The notes under the pieces are model-generated. The model worked only from the letters and a program-made list of their open reading frames with translations, was not told the origin of the DNA and did no database searches. This document shows, piece by piece, positions 18,235 to 27,609 of a stretch of DNA of 64,000 nucleotides. The DNA lies in NCBI GenBank assembly GCA_011087645.1, contig JAALLF010000002.1:1-64000 (forward strand), given 5' to 3'. Every line of letters starts with the position of its first letter. Within the stretch, counting starts at the first letter, position 1. A program made the translations under genes and the position numbers. Source of the stretch: Alphaproteobacteria bacterium (lineage in GTDB: Bacteria; Pseudomonadota; Alphaproteobacteria; UBA6615).

Positions 18235-20199
18235 ATGAACGATAAAGCCGGCAAGTTAGCTATTTTGATCACGCCGCTTGCTGTGGGCATGTCGCTGTAC
18301 CATTTGTACATCGCCTATACCGGAGGCTACGAGCCCAATTTTCAACGTGCCTTGTCCTACTTTTTCGGACTGGCGCTGATCTTTCTCGTTTATCGGGACT
18401 CTCAACAGAGCCCGGTCGGTTGGGTGATAACCGCATTGTTATTCGGGCTGGCGATCGTTTCGATTGGCTATCCGGTCGTCATGAACGATTATGTCCTGGA
18501 CCGGCTTTATTACGTTGATTCCCTTCGCCTTGAAGACATCGTTCTGGGCTGTGTCGCCATCGCGTTGACGCTGGAGGCAGCCCGGCGGACGATCAACAAC
18601 GCCCTGCCGATCATTGTCCTGTTTTTCTTGGTCTATACCTTGCTCGGCCCCTATTTCCCGTGGGAGTTCGGGCATCGCGGGGCGTCGTTTATTCGCACTG
18701 TCGAACACCATTACCTGACTCCGGACGGCCTATGGACCGTACCCTTGGGCGTGTTCTCGACCTTCATCTTCCTGTTCATCCTATTCGGCGCGTTCTTGGA
18801 TAAGATGGGTGCGGCGGACTATTACATCCGCCTCTCCGTCGCCGCCGCCGGCCGCCTTCGCGGCGGCCCGGCAAAGGCAGCCATTTTCGCCAGCGCCATG
18901 ACCGGGTCGATCACTGGCAGCGCGAATGCAAACATCGCTACGACCGGGCCTTTTACGATCCCGATGATGAAGAAATCCGGCTTCAAGCCGGAGGTCGCCG
19001 CCGGGGTTGAAACCGCGGCATCGACGGGTGGCCAAATCATGCCGCCCATTATGGGCGCCTCGGCGTTCCTCATCGTTGAGTTCACCGGTATCAGCTATTG
19101 GGAGGTGGTTAAGGTCTCGGTGTTGCCAGCGGCCTTGTACTTCCTGTCGGTCTACACAATCGTCCACCTTGAGGCTCGTAAGGAAGGGCTAGAGGGAATC
19201 CCCGCCGACCAACTTGAGAAAGTCTGGACGGTTTTGAAGGAGGGCTGGTACTTCCTGGTCCCACCGATCCTGATCATCGTCATTCTAATGCGCGGCCAAA
19301 GCGTACCCTATGCCGGTCTCATGGGAATCGCGTCGGTGATTGTATTGGGCGGGCTTAAAGGAACCGTGGACACCATAAAAGTCGCGCGCACCGACGGCAT
19401 AACCGGCGTCGAGATCGCGCGGATATTGCTCCGCGGCGTGAAGAACGTCATCGGGGCAATGGAGCAGGGCGCGATTCGTTCTCTGCCGATCGTCGCCGCC
19501 GTTGCGGCGGTTGGCATCATCATGGGCGCCTTGTGGCAGACCGGCCTCGCCTTGAAGTTTTCGTCGCTAGTCGTCTCACTCGCTGGCGATAATCTCTTCT
19601 TGGCTATCATTCTGGTGGGCGTCGCGTCGTTTGTGCTCGGCATGGGACTCCCAACCAGCGCTGCCTATATCGTACTTTCCGTTATGGCGGTTCCCGCATT
19701 GCTGCAAATCGGTGAGCCCTGGGCGTTATCGCTTTTGGCGGCTCATCTCATCGTCTTCTGGTTCAGCTTGGACAGTAGTTTTACGCCACCGGTTTGCGTA
19801 CCCGCCTATACGGCGGCCGGCATCGCAGAAGCCAATCCCAGCAAGGCGGCTTGGGCGGCGTTCCGAACCGCGAAGGGCATGTACATCATTCCGGTGATGT
19901 TCGCCTTCACGCCCCTATTGTGGCTCGACCAGCCCCTGGCGGTGGCGCAAACGGTTGGTTTCGCGATACCAGGGTTTCTCGCGCTAGCGGCGCTCATCGT
20001 CGGGTTTATGTATGTGCCGTTGTCGCGGACCGACCGAATTCTTTTGGCTGTTCTGAGCGCCGCGATGTTCTGGCCGTCGATCTTTACGCAGGCTATCGGC
20101 CTTGTGGCGTATCTCGGTTTCTTTTGGAACCAGCGTACGCGTTACGCCAAGGAAACGTCGCTCAAGGCGTTGGCGCTGTCGGAATCCTCGGCCGACTGA
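18235..20199 (+). CDS. TRAP transporter fused DctQ-DctM permease (TAXI type)
   Basis: A 654-residue integral membrane protein: the N-terminal region of about 150 residues has four hydrophobic spans (DctQ-like), and the remainder is a DctM-type large permease with more than ten spans. Visible DctM-like signatures: TGSITGSANANIATTGPFTIPMMKK with the conserved small-residue loop, ETAASTGGQIMPPIMGA and VLGMGLPTSAAYIVL. Such 4TM/12TM fusions pair with TAXI binding proteins and drive Na+-coupled uptake of organic acids. The partner binding-protein gene is immediately upstream, separated by the hairpin at 18191-18223. Confidence 0.92.
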   Translation: MNDKAGKLAILITPLAVGMSLYHLYIAYTGGYEPNFQRALSYFFGLALIFLVYRDSQQSPVGWVITALLFGLAIVSIGYPVVMNDYVLDRLYYVDSLRLEDIVLGCVAIALTLEAARRTINNALPIIVLFFLVYTLLGPYFPWEFGHRGASFIRTVEHHYLTPDGLWTVPLGVFSTFIFLFILFGAFLDKMGAADYYIRLSVAAAGRLRGGPAKAAIFASAMTGSITGSANANIATTGPFTIPMMKKSGFKPEVAAGVETAASTGGQIMPPIMGASAFLIVEFTGISYWEVVKVSVLPAALYFLSVYTIVHLEARKEGLEGIPADQLEKVWTVLKEGWYFLVPPILIIVILMRGQSVPYAGLMGIASVIVLGGLKGTVDTIKVARTDGITGVEIARILLRGVKNVIGAMEQGAIRSLPIVAAVAAVGIIMGALWQTGLALKFSSLVVSLAGDNLFLAIILVGVASFVLGMGLPTSAAYIVLSVMAVPALLQIGEPWALSLLAAHLIVFWFSLDSSFTPPVCVPAYTAAGIAEANPSKAAWAAFRTAKGMYIIPVMFAFTPLLWLDQPLAVAQTVGFAIPGFLALAALIVGFMYVPLSRTDRILLAVLSAAMFWPSIFTQAIGLVAYLGFFWNQRTRYAKETSLKALALSESSAD

Positions 20200-20312
20200 C
20201 CAGATCACCGCTATCGGCGGCGGGAACCTTGCTTATTGCCAGTTCAAGCTTTGAATTTGCGCGCAAACGCCTACATGTTCACCAATCCATCGCTCTTTCA
20301 CAGGACAGATAA

Positions 20313-22397
20313 ATGTCTCGCAAAACGGCTGCGGTCTCTGAGGTAAATCCGGCAATCGCCACCTGGGCCGGCCCGTTGGGCCTGCCTGAGTTTGCGCAGA
20401 TTGAGGATAGTGATTTCGAGGCCGCGTTCGCTGCGGCATTTCCCGCGCATTTGGCGGAAATCGAGGCGATCGCCAACAACCCCGACGATCCGACATTTGA
20501 AAACACCATCGTCGCATTGGAACGGGCCGGCGAGCTGTTGGCCCGGGCGTCGGGTATTTTCTGGAACCTGTCGGGCGCCAATACCAACGACACGCTGCAG
20601 GCGTTGGAACGCAAATTATCGCCGGAGTTTTCGCGCCATCGCTCGGCGATCACCATGAACGCCGCGTTGTTTGCTCGGATCGATGCGCTTTATCAGAGCC
20701 GTGAAAATCTCGGTCTCGATTCTGAGGCCGATCGCGTATTGGAGTTAAAGTGGAAATCGTTCGTGCGCTCGGGCGCGCAGCTCAATCAAACGGATCAGAC
20801 GCGGCTTGCCGAAATCAACGAGCGTTTGGCGAGCCTGGGCACGGCGTTCTCGCAAAATGTGCTAGCCGACGAGAGCGAATATGCCTTGGTGCTCGAAACC
20901 TCCGAGGATTTGGCGGGACTGCCGGATTTCGTAATCGCGGGCATGGCGGCGGCCGCCGACGAACGCGGCCACCAGGGTAAGCACGCGGTCACGCTGTCCC
21001 GGTCGATCATTGAGCCATTCTTGACATTCTCGACCCGCCGCGATTTGCGCGAGGCGGTATTTAAGGCCTGGGTCGCCCGTGGCGAGGGGCCTGGCGCGCG
21101 CGATAACCGCCCGCTGGTCGCCGAAATGGTAAAGCTCCGCGCCGAAAAAGCGGCATTGCTCGGCTATGACAGCTTCGCCCATTTCAAGCTCGATGACACG
21201 ATGGCAAAGACGCCGGAGAACGTCCGCTCACTGCTCGGGACGATGTGGGAAAAGGCCAGCGGTCGGGCCGCCGAAGAAGCCGCGGATCTATCGAATTTGA
21301 TCGCCGCGGAAGGCCACAACCACGATGTCGCGCCGTGGGATTGGCGGCACTATGCCGAGAAGGTGCGGGCAGCGCGGTATGATTTCAACGAAGCGGAAAT
21401 AAAGCCCTATCTGCAACTAGACCGGATGATCGAGGCGGCGTTCGATACGGCGCAAAAGCTGTTTGGCATTACCTTTCGTGAGCATGAGGATGTGCGTGCC
21501 TATCATCCCGATGTTCGCGTGTTCGAGGTACTGGACGCGGATGGCGGCCGCCGGGCGATTTTTCTGGCGGATTATTTTTCCCGCCCCTCCAAACGGTCGG
21601 GCGCCTGGATGAGCGATTTCCAAGAGCAGCATAAACTTAGCGGTGACGGTAGCGATGCGGGCCAGACGGCTATCGTCGTGAACGTGATGAATTTCGCCAA
21701 GGCGCCGGCTGGGCAACCGGTGCTGATCACCATGGATGATGCGCGCACGCTGTTTCACGAATTCGGCCACGCCCTGCATGGCATGCTCTCCGATGTCACC
21801 TACCCTTCAATTTCGGGCACCTCGGTGAGCCGGGATTTCGTCGAACTGCCGTCCCAGCTTTACGAGCACTGGCTGAGCGTGCCGGAAGTGTTGCGGCGTT
21901 TCGCGGTTCACCACGAAACTGGTGAGGCGATCCCCGATGCCTTGCTCGACAAGATGCGCGCGGCCGAGAAATTCAACAAAGGCTTCGCTAATGTCGAGTT
22001 CACATCGTCGGCGCTGGTCGACATGGCGTTTCATGCCCTCGATCCGGAACAGACGGCGAATATTGATCCCCTGGCGTTCCAGGCTGAAGTCCTGGCGGGG
22101 CTCGATATGCCCGCGGCGATCGTCATGCGTCACGCAACGCTGCATTTTAGTCATGTGTTCGCCGGCGACGGCTACTCGGCCGGATACTATTCGTATATGT
22201 GGTCGGGCGTGCTCGATTCCGATGCCTTTCAGGCCTTCAAGGAGGCGGGCGATTCATTCGACAGCGCGACCGCCAAAAAATTGCGGCGTTACATCTATTC
22301 CTCCGGCGGCTCGCTGGACCCGGAAGACGCCTATATCGCTTTTCGCGGCAAGCTGCCGACACCCGATGCTCTGCTCGAAAAGGAGGGGCTGGGGTAG
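20313..22397 (+). CDS. M3-family oligopeptidase (oligopeptidase A / Dcp type)
   Basis: A 694-residue cytosolic zinc metallopeptidase degrading short peptides. The zinc motif FHEFGHALHG (HExxH, about residue 484) and the downstream Glu in FVELPSQLYEHW supply metal ligands; AGYYSYMWSGVLDSDAF near the C-terminus forms the conserved substrate-binding loop. Length fits OpdA/Dcp (about 680-710). AGGACAG precedes the ATG. It is the last complete gene before the truncated tRNA-Ser repeat, so it probably marks the original chromosome flank of the island. Distinguishing oligopeptidase A from dipeptidyl carboxypeptidase is not possible by eye. Confidence 0.93.
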   Translation: MSRKTAAVSEVNPAIATWAGPLGLPEFAQIEDSDFEAAFAAAFPAHLAEIEAIANNPDDPTFENTIVALERAGELLARASGIFWNLSGANTNDTLQALERKLSPEFSRHRSAITMNAALFARIDALYQSRENLGLDSEADRVLELKWKSFVRSGAQLNQTDQTRLAEINERLASLGTAFSQNVLADESEYALVLETSEDLAGLPDFVIAGMAAAADERGHQGKHAVTLSRSIIEPFLTFSTRRDLREAVFKAWVARGEGPGARDNRPLVAEMVKLRAEKAALLGYDSFAHFKLDDTMAKTPENVRSLLGTMWEKASGRAAEEAADLSNLIAAEGHNHDVAPWDWRHYAEKVRAARYDFNEAEIKPYLQLDRMIEAAFDTAQKLFGITFREHEDVRAYHPDVRVFEVLDADGGRRAIFLADYFSRPSKRSGAWMSDFQEQHKLSGDGSDAGQTAIVVNVMNFAKAPAGQPVLITMDDARTLFHEFGHALHGMLSDVTYPSISGTSVSRDFVELPSQLYEHWLSVPEVLRRFAVHHETGEAIPDALLDKMRAAEKFNKGFANVEFTSSALVDMAFHALDPEQTANIDPLAFQAEVLAGLDMPAAIVMRHATLHFSHVFAGDGYSAGYYSYMWSGVLDSDAFQAFKEAGDSFDSATAKKLRRYIYSSGGSLDPEDAYIAFRGKLPTPDALLEKEGLG

Positions 22398-22457
22398 GGC
22401 GCGGCTTGCGCGAGAGGATTCGAACGGATCGATAGACCTAAATACCTGGCTGTTTTC

Positions 22458-22522
22458 AAAAATCTGGCGGAGGGACAGGGATTCGAACCCTGGGTGCCCG
22501 CAAAGGCACAACGGTTTACGAG
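22458..22522 (-). repeat. Left attachment-like repeat: tRNA-Ser 3'-half fragment
   Basis: Reading on the minus strand, this segment holds the anticodon-loop edge, variable arm, T arm, acceptor 3' strand and CCA of tRNA-Ser, but the 5' half is missing: beyond 22522 the sequence no longer matches. It differs from the right copy at two positions. Sequence outside it (about 22432-22457) is still loosely similar to the downstream flank of the intact tRNA. It is not a functional tRNA; it is best read as the attachment site or tRNA relic at the distal end of an island. Confidence 0.8.
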
Positions 22523-22746
22523 TTTGGTGTTGGTCGTGTTGGCTGGTGGCGTCTGGTGTCGGAAGGTCTGAATTTCTGCCAATTCCAAGTAGACCGAATG
22601 CCGTTTAGTACGCCTAGTTTGGTCTGGTAGCGTGGCGTTCGTTCGCAAAACGGTTTGCAAAACTAACGGACAAGTGTCCACTGAACCCCAAAATTAGCGG
22701 CACATTTACGGCCAAATACACCGATGTCCGGTTAGCTACTTTTATC
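22523..22746. other. AT-rich island edge without a recognisable gene
   Basis: This gap between the tRNA fragment and the LysR gene is lower in GC than its surroundings and has several short inverted repeats, for example GCAAAACGGTTTGC near 22646 and GGACAAGTGTCC near 22668. Such repeats can be integrase arm sites or operators. No intact open frame resembles an integrase. Confidence 0.4.
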
Positions 22747-23649
22747 CTAAGTGACCAATCGCGCTGTCGTGCGGGCCAGTTCGACAAACCGTTTGGCGGC
22801 TTCCGAATAGTCTACTTTTCGGCACGCCAGATTGAGCGGCGCGGTTAGCTCTGGCGTCGATTTCAGCGGGCGAAATACCACGCCCACCATTCGCGCCTGG
22901 CGAAGCGAAGCCGGCACCAAGGTAACGCCGAGACCGGCGGCGACCAGGTTCAAGGTCGAGACGATTTGCGGCGCCTCTTGCGTAATGTCCGGACTGAAGC
23001 CGGCCCGTTGGCAGGCCGACAAAATCGTGTCGTACAGGCCGGGGCCACTTACCCGCCGGTAGAGGATCAGCGGTTCGTGGCGCAAATCGGTCAAGGCAAT
23101 CGGTTTGTCGCTCGACGCCAGGGCATGGCCGGCCGGCAGCGCCGCCAGGAACTTCTCGGCGAACAGCCGGTGGATGGCGACGCCGGTTGCGTCGGTCGAT
23201 TGCGAGCGGATGAAGGCGGCATCCATCTGTTCACCCTCGACTGCGGCGACAAGTTCGCTGGTCCCAGCCTCCTTCAACTCTAACGACACCAGCGGGTGGG
23301 AGTCGCGAAAGGCGCGGATCACCTCGGGCACGAAGGGATGAAACGGCGCGGAACTGGTGAAGCCGATGACGACGGTGCCCTGTTCGCCGCGCGCGGTGCG
23401 CTGGGTTCGCGCCAGCGCTTGGTCGACCTGGTCGAGGATTTTGCGCGCGTCGTCGAAAAAGATGCGGCCCGCATCGGTCAACTCGACGCCGCGCGGCTTA
23501 CGCCGGAAGAGCTGCACATCGAGCTCGGTCTCCAACGCGCGGATCTGCAGGCTGAGCGGCGGCTGCTGAATGCCGAGCCGTTCGGCGGCCCGGGTGATGT
23601 GTTCCTCTTCGGCGACGGTGACGAAATAGCGTAGGTGGCGAAGCTCCAT
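22747..23649 (-). CDS. LysR-family transcriptional regulator
   Basis: A 300-residue LysR-type regulator. The N-terminal winged helix-turn-helix is clear (MELRHLRYFVTVAEEEHITR, then AAERLGIQQPPLSLQIRALE), followed by a two-lobed periplasmic-binding-like effector domain (from about residue 90). The ATG at 23649 gives the canonical LysR N-terminus; upstream in-frame codons are not family-like and would overlap the divergent gene. It is transcribed away from the aconitase gene, 102 bases apart across an AT-rich gap, the classical layout for a regulator controlling its divergent neighbour. The inducer is probably a carboxylic acid of the local pathway. Confidence 0.92.
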   Translation of the reverse strand: MELRHLRYFVTVAEEEHITRAAERLGIQQPPLSLQIRALETELDVQLFRRKPRGVELTDAGRIFFDDARKILDQVDQALARTQRTARGEQGTVVIGFTSSAPFHPFVPEVIRAFRDSHPLVSLELKEAGTSELVAAVEGEQMDAAFIRSQSTDATGVAIHRLFAEKFLAALPAGHALASSDKPIALTDLRHEPLILYRRVSGPGLYDTILSACQRAGFSPDITQEAPQIVSTLNLVAAGLGVTLVPASLRQARMVGVVFRPLKSTPELTAPLNLACRKVDYSEAAKRFVELARTTARLVT

Positions 23650-23751
23650 TATCCATATATAAAACATATGAATATTGATAGAAAGATATATTAGATTGAA
23701 TGACGGAGGATCGCTAGGCTGCGCACGAGATCGAAACAAGGGAGCCCCGCT

Positions 23752-26061
23752 ATGCGCACGCCAGATCCGGAATTTACCATTGAAGCCACGCCCAAATCGG
23801 TCGCCGCCATGTACGACCGCATGGCTCATAATCTCTATGCGGTGCGCGCCCGGCTCGACCGCCCGCTGACCTTGGCGGAAAAAATCGTGCTGGGTCATTT
23901 AGACGATCCCCTGGCGCAGGACCTGGAACCGGGGGAGTCATTCCTGCGTCTTCGCCCCGACCGGGTGGTGTTCCAGGACGTGCTGGGCCAGAGCGGCATG
24001 TTGCAATTCATGCAGACGCGCCGGCCTAAGGTGGCGGTGCCGACCACCATTCACTGCGATCATCTGATCGAGGCGCGCGAGGACGGGGTTTCGGATTTAC
24101 GCGCCTCGCTCGATGAGAACGCCGAGGTCTATGATTTCCTCAAAACCGTCGCGGCAAAATATGGCGTCGGCTTTTGGCAGCCCGGCGCTGGCATCATTCA
24201 TCAGGTGGTGCTGGAAAACTACGCGGTGCCTGGCGCAATGATCATCGGCACCGATTCCCACACCCCCAATGGCGGCGGCCTGGGGGCGTGCGCGGTGGGC
24301 GTCGGCGGCGCCGATGCGACTGAGGTCATCGCCGGTCTGCCCTGGGAGTTGCTCTATCCGCAGCGCATTGCAGTCTATCTGACCGGCGAATTGCACGGTT
24401 GGGCGGCGCCGAAAGACGTCATCCTCAATGTCGCCGGCCGGTTGACGGTCGCCGGCGGCACCAATGCGATCATCGAATATATCGGCCCCGGCGCGCGCAC
24501 CATCAGCGCCACCGGCAAGGCGACGATCACCAATATGGGCGCCGAGGTCGGCGCGACCACGTCGATTTTCCCGTTCGACGAGGCGATGGCGCGGTATCTG
24601 AGCGCGACCCGGCGGGCCGATATCGCCGAAGTTTCGAAGCTTTATGGCAATTTGCTGAGCCCGGACCCGGAAGTGGAAGCCGATCCCGCGTCCCATTACG
24701 ACCGGGTCATCGAGCTCGATCTGTCGACCCTGGAGCCCCATGTCGTCGGTCCCCATTCGCCCGACCGCGCGCGGCCGATATCGCAGCTCGCCGCGGAAGT
24801 CGCCGACCCCGGCAACGGTTTTTGCGACGCGGTCAGTTCGGTGCTGATCGGCAGCTGCACCAATTCGTCGTACCAGGATATGAGCCGGGCCGCCGACGTG
24901 GCGCGGCAGGCGACGGCGCGCGGGGTCGGCGCGGCGTCGGCGTTCATGGTGACGCCGGGTTCGGAGCAAATTCGCGCCACCATCGAACGCGACGGGCAGA
25001 CCGCCTCGCTGCGTGACATTGGCGGCGTGGTGCTGGCGAACGCCTGCGGACCGTGCATCGGCCAATGGCGTCGCGCGCCCGACGAGACGGCGGAACCCAA
25101 TACCATCGTCACCTCGTTCAACCGCAATTTCCCGCAACGAAACGACGGTCAGGCGACGACGATGAATTTCATCGCCAGCCCGGAGATCGCCACCGCCTTT
25201 GCCCTGGCCGGCCGCTTGTCCTTCAACCCGCTGACCGACCCGCTGGTCGACGGCGACGGCAACCGCTTCATGCTGACGCCACCGGCGCAAGCCGACGATA
25301 TTCCGGCGGCCGGCTTCGAACGCGGCGCGAATAAATATATCGCCCCGCCGGCCGACGGCGGCGCGGTCGAGGTCGCCATCGATCCCGACAGCCAGCGCCT
25401 TCAGGTGTTACGGCCCTGGCCGGCTTGGCAGGGCGAAGATTTTACCGGCCTACCGGTCCTGGTGAAGACCAAGGGCAAGACCACGACCGATCAGATCTCG
25501 CCGGCGGGTCCGTGGTTGCGCCTGCGCGGTCATCTCGACCGTTTCAGCGACAATATGTTCATGGGCGCGATCAACGCTTTTACCGGCGCGCGGGGCACCG
25601 GCGCTAACCTGATGAGCGGCGAAACCGATCGGCCTTTCTCCGAAATCGCCCGCGATTACCTGGCCCGCGGGCAAGGATGGCTGGTCGTCGGCGACGCGAA
25701 TTATGGCGAGGGCAGCAGCCGCGAACACGCGGCGCTCTCGCCGCGGCTGCTGGGCGGCGCGGCGGTGATTGCCCGCAGCTTCGCGCGCATTCACGAAACC
25801 AATTTAAAGAAGCAGGGTCTGTTGGCGCTGACCTTCGCCGATCCCGACGACTACGAGCGGATCAGAGCCGATGACCGGTTGAGCCTGGTCGGGCTGGCGG
25901 ATCTGACGCCGGGCAAACCCGTCGAATGTGCGATCGAACACGCTGACGCGACCCGCGAGACCATCGCGCTCACCCATTCCTACACGGCGGTGCAGCTCGA
26001 CTGGTTCCGCGCCGGCTCGGCCCTCAATCTGCTGCACGAGGAGGTGCGCGACGCGGCTTAG
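23752..26061 (+). CDS. Aconitate hydratase, mitochondrial-type (aconitase family)
   Basis: A 769-residue [4Fe-4S] hydro-lyase interconverting citrate, cis-aconitate and isocitrate or a close analogue. Visible: GTDSHTPNGGGLGACAVGVGG, the cluster Cys in LIGSCTNSSYQDM (about residue 370) and in NACGPCIGQW (about 430), and the swivel-domain active-site loop NYGEGSSREHAAL (about 650). Length and the separate swivel arrangement match the mitochondrial-type aconitase group rather than AcnB or AcnD (over 860 residues). AAGGGAG lies upstream. Its place under a divergent LysR and near PrpF and tricarboxylate-transport genes suggests catabolic use, not the housekeeping TCA enzyme. Confidence 0.9.
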   Translation: MRTPDPEFTIEATPKSVAAMYDRMAHNLYAVRARLDRPLTLAEKIVLGHLDDPLAQDLEPGESFLRLRPDRVVFQDVLGQSGMLQFMQTRRPKVAVPTTIHCDHLIEAREDGVSDLRASLDENAEVYDFLKTVAAKYGVGFWQPGAGIIHQVVLENYAVPGAMIIGTDSHTPNGGGLGACAVGVGGADATEVIAGLPWELLYPQRIAVYLTGELHGWAAPKDVILNVAGRLTVAGGTNAIIEYIGPGARTISATGKATITNMGAEVGATTSIFPFDEAMARYLSATRRADIAEVSKLYGNLLSPDPEVEADPASHYDRVIELDLSTLEPHVVGPHSPDRARPISQLAAEVADPGNGFCDAVSSVLIGSCTNSSYQDMSRAADVARQATARGVGAASAFMVTPGSEQIRATIERDGQTASLRDIGGVVLANACGPCIGQWRRAPDETAEPNTIVTSFNRNFPQRNDGQATTMNFIASPEIATAFALAGRLSFNPLTDPLVDGDGNRFMLTPPAQADDIPAAGFERGANKYIAPPADGGAVEVAIDPDSQRLQVLRPWPAWQGEDFTGLPVLVKTKGKTTTDQISPAGPWLRLRGHLDRFSDNMFMGAINAFTGARGTGANLMSGETDRPFSEIARDYLARGQGWLVVGDANYGEGSSREHAALSPRLLGGAAVIARSFARIHETNLKKQGLLALTFADPDDYERIRADDRLSLVGLADLTPGKPVECAIEHADATRETIALTHSYTAVQLDWFRAGSALNLLHEEVRDAA

Positions 26062-26126
26062 AGCGGGTTCGGACTAGGCGCGGTCATCTGATTTGGAGCT
26101 AACTCCAAATTCGACGCTGCGCTATG

Positions 26127-26249
26127 CCCCTCTCCTTTGGGGAGAGGGGTTGGGGTGAGGGGACATCATCCCTCCGGTGAGCACTTTTCCGCCTATTTCC
26201 CCTCACCCGGCTCGCCAATGCTCGCCACCCTCTCCCGGTGGGAGAGGGT
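26127..26249. repeat. Dispersed GC-rich hairpin repeat, variant A copy 1
   Basis: A stem (CCCCTCTCC / GGAGAGGGG), then TTGGGGTGAGGGG, a variable centre, CCCCTCACCCGG, and a terminal stem (CCCTCTCCCGGTGGGAGAGGG). A second copy in the same orientation lies at 27425-27546. It fills most of the gap between the aconitase gene and the small gene at 26284 and may terminate transcription. Confidence 0.8.
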
Positions 26250-26283
26250 TAGTTTCCTGGAGGCTAACAGAATGGAATGCGGT

Positions 26284-26517
26284 TTAGGCGCGGCCTTCTT
26301 GGCGCAGCACGGAGAGGCCTTTTTCGGTGATTTCGACGCTGCTTCCGGTTTGCGGATCGCGCGCGCGGACCACCAGCCCGCTATCGACCGCGTCTTCCCA
26401 AATCGGCAGGCGGGGGCAGGATGTGCGCCAGGCGCCCATCACGTCATCGTAGGAACGCGGCTTCTCCGCCACCCATTCGATAAGGTCGAGGACGAGCGCG
26501 CGATTTTCCAATATCAT
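26284..26517 (-). CDS. Small winged-helix-like protein of unknown function
   Basis: A 77-residue protein with helix-rich N-terminal part (LVLDLIEWVAEKPRSYDDVM), the motif AWRTSCPRLPIWEDAV, then a beta-hairpin-like VVRARDP...VEITEKGLSVL as in wHTH proteins. Small alphaproteobacterial proteins of this look are annotated as hypothetical. GGAG sits 7 bases before the ATG, and codon use matches neighbours, so it is probably real. A DNA-binding role is possible, but the recognition helix is not obvious. It is divergent from the TSUP gene with a gap of about 80 bases. Confidence 0.65.
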   Translation of the reverse strand: MILENRALVLDLIEWVAEKPRSYDDVMGAWRTSCPRLPIWEDAVDSGLVVRARDPQTGSSVEITEKGLSVLRQEGRA

Positions 26518-26594
26518 CGACTATCTCCGCAGCGTCGCTTGCGTCGCGACTGGGGCGACTGGGGCGACTATACCACACCACGATTCGGCGTTCG

Positions 26595-27392
26595 GTGCCG
26601 GATTATCCCCGATCCCGGTTAAGGATTTTATCATTGGACCTGGTGCCAAACGGCCTTGATGTTTTCGCGGTCTATGCCCTGACGGCGATGAGCTTTGTCG
26701 GCGGGTTCGTGACCGCGGCGATGGGCATCGGCGGCGGGGTCTCACTGCTCGCGGTGATGGCGACGCTGATGCCCGCGGCGGCAATTATTCCGGTTCATGG
26801 CGTGGTGCAGTTCGGCGCCAATATCGCGCGCGGGGCCATATTGCGCGCCGATATCGATTGGCGAACCTTTATCTATTTCGCCATCGGCAGTGTTTTCGGC
26901 ATCGCCATCGGCGGCAGCATTGTGGTCACCCTGCCGGGCGATATCCTGCGCGCAGGCCTGGCCCTGTTCATTCTCTATACGGTATGGGGCCCGAAGATGC
27001 GCTTCGTCGGCACCGGCAACGTGATCCTTATCGTGATCGGACTGGTGGCCAGTATTCTGACGATGTTTTTCGGCGCCACCGGCACCTTCATATCGGGCCT
27101 GCTCAATCAGCGCGGCTATGATCCCAAGGGTCTGGTGGCGACCCACTCGGCCTGCATGGGGGCCCAGCACGCGCTGAAGATCGTCGCCTTTGGCATCTTG
27201 GGGTTTGCCTTCGCCGACTGGCTGGGGCTGATCGTTTTAATGCTGGTGGCGATCTCCGCCGGCACCTATGTGGGCAGCCTGGTCCTCAACCGCATGCCGG
27301 CCAGGATATTCGCCATCGGGCTGAAGACCATACTCACCGGTCTGGCGATCAATCTGCTGGCCTCGGCGCTCGGCCTCTATAGCTTGGTGTAA
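26595..27392 (+). CDS. TSUP/TauE-SafE family membrane permease
   Basis: A 265-residue integral membrane protein with about eight hydrophobic spans in two repeats; the first contains FVGGFVTAAMGIGGGVSLL and the second MFFGATGTFISGLL, the duplicated glycine-rich loops of the TSUP family. Members export or import sulfonates, sulfite, thiosulfate or organic anions. The GTG at 26595 has no good ribosome-binding site; a TTG at 26634 preceded by TAAGGA, or GTG at 26643, may be the true start. The gene with its small divergent neighbour is bracketed by two direct copies of the variant A hairpin repeat. Confidence 0.87.
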   Translation: MPDYPRSRLRILSLDLVPNGLDVFAVYALTAMSFVGGFVTAAMGIGGGVSLLAVMATLMPAAAIIPVHGVVQFGANIARGAILRADIDWRTFIYFAIGSVFGIAIGGSIVVTLPGDILRAGLALFILYTVWGPKMRFVGTGNVILIVIGLVASILTMFFGATGTFISGLLNQRGYDPKGLVATHSACMGAQHALKIVAFGILGFAFADWLGLIVLMLVAISAGTYVGSLVLNRMPARIFAIGLKTILTGLAINLLASALGLYSLV

Positions 27393-27424
27393 CGATAAAC
27401 TCACCGATCATGCCGGGTGCAAAG

Positions 27425-27546
27425 CCCCTCTCCCTTGGGAGAGGGGTTGGGGTGAGGGGGTGTAATCCGTTCAGCAACTACTTCGCCGCCTACTTCCCCT
27501 CACCCGGTTCGCTTACGCTCACCACCCTCTCCCGGTGGGAGAGGGT
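27425..27546. repeat. Dispersed GC-rich hairpin repeat, variant A copy 2
   Basis: Same architecture and orientation as 26127-26249, with the outer stems nearly identical and the centre differing. It lies between the converging TSUP and PrpF genes, where a bidirectional terminator would be expected. Confidence 0.8.
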
Positions 27547-27609
27547 TTTTCCGCGCACAGATGACAGCAGAGCTTGCCGGTAACCGAACCCGACAGAACG
27601 GATACGGCT

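Noticed and set aside
22458..22522. A second, functional tRNA-Ser gene.
   Set aside because: Only the 3' half is present; acceptor 5' strand, D arm and 5' anticodon stem are missing.
22657..22737. A plus-strand frame reading AKLTDK and later YTDVRLA, reminiscent of the N-terminal motifs of P4-type tRNA integrases.
   Set aside because: The motifs are only about 20 codons apart instead of more than 50, there is no catalytic domain, and the similarity is too short to exclude chance. It remains only a hint that an integrase gene once lay there.
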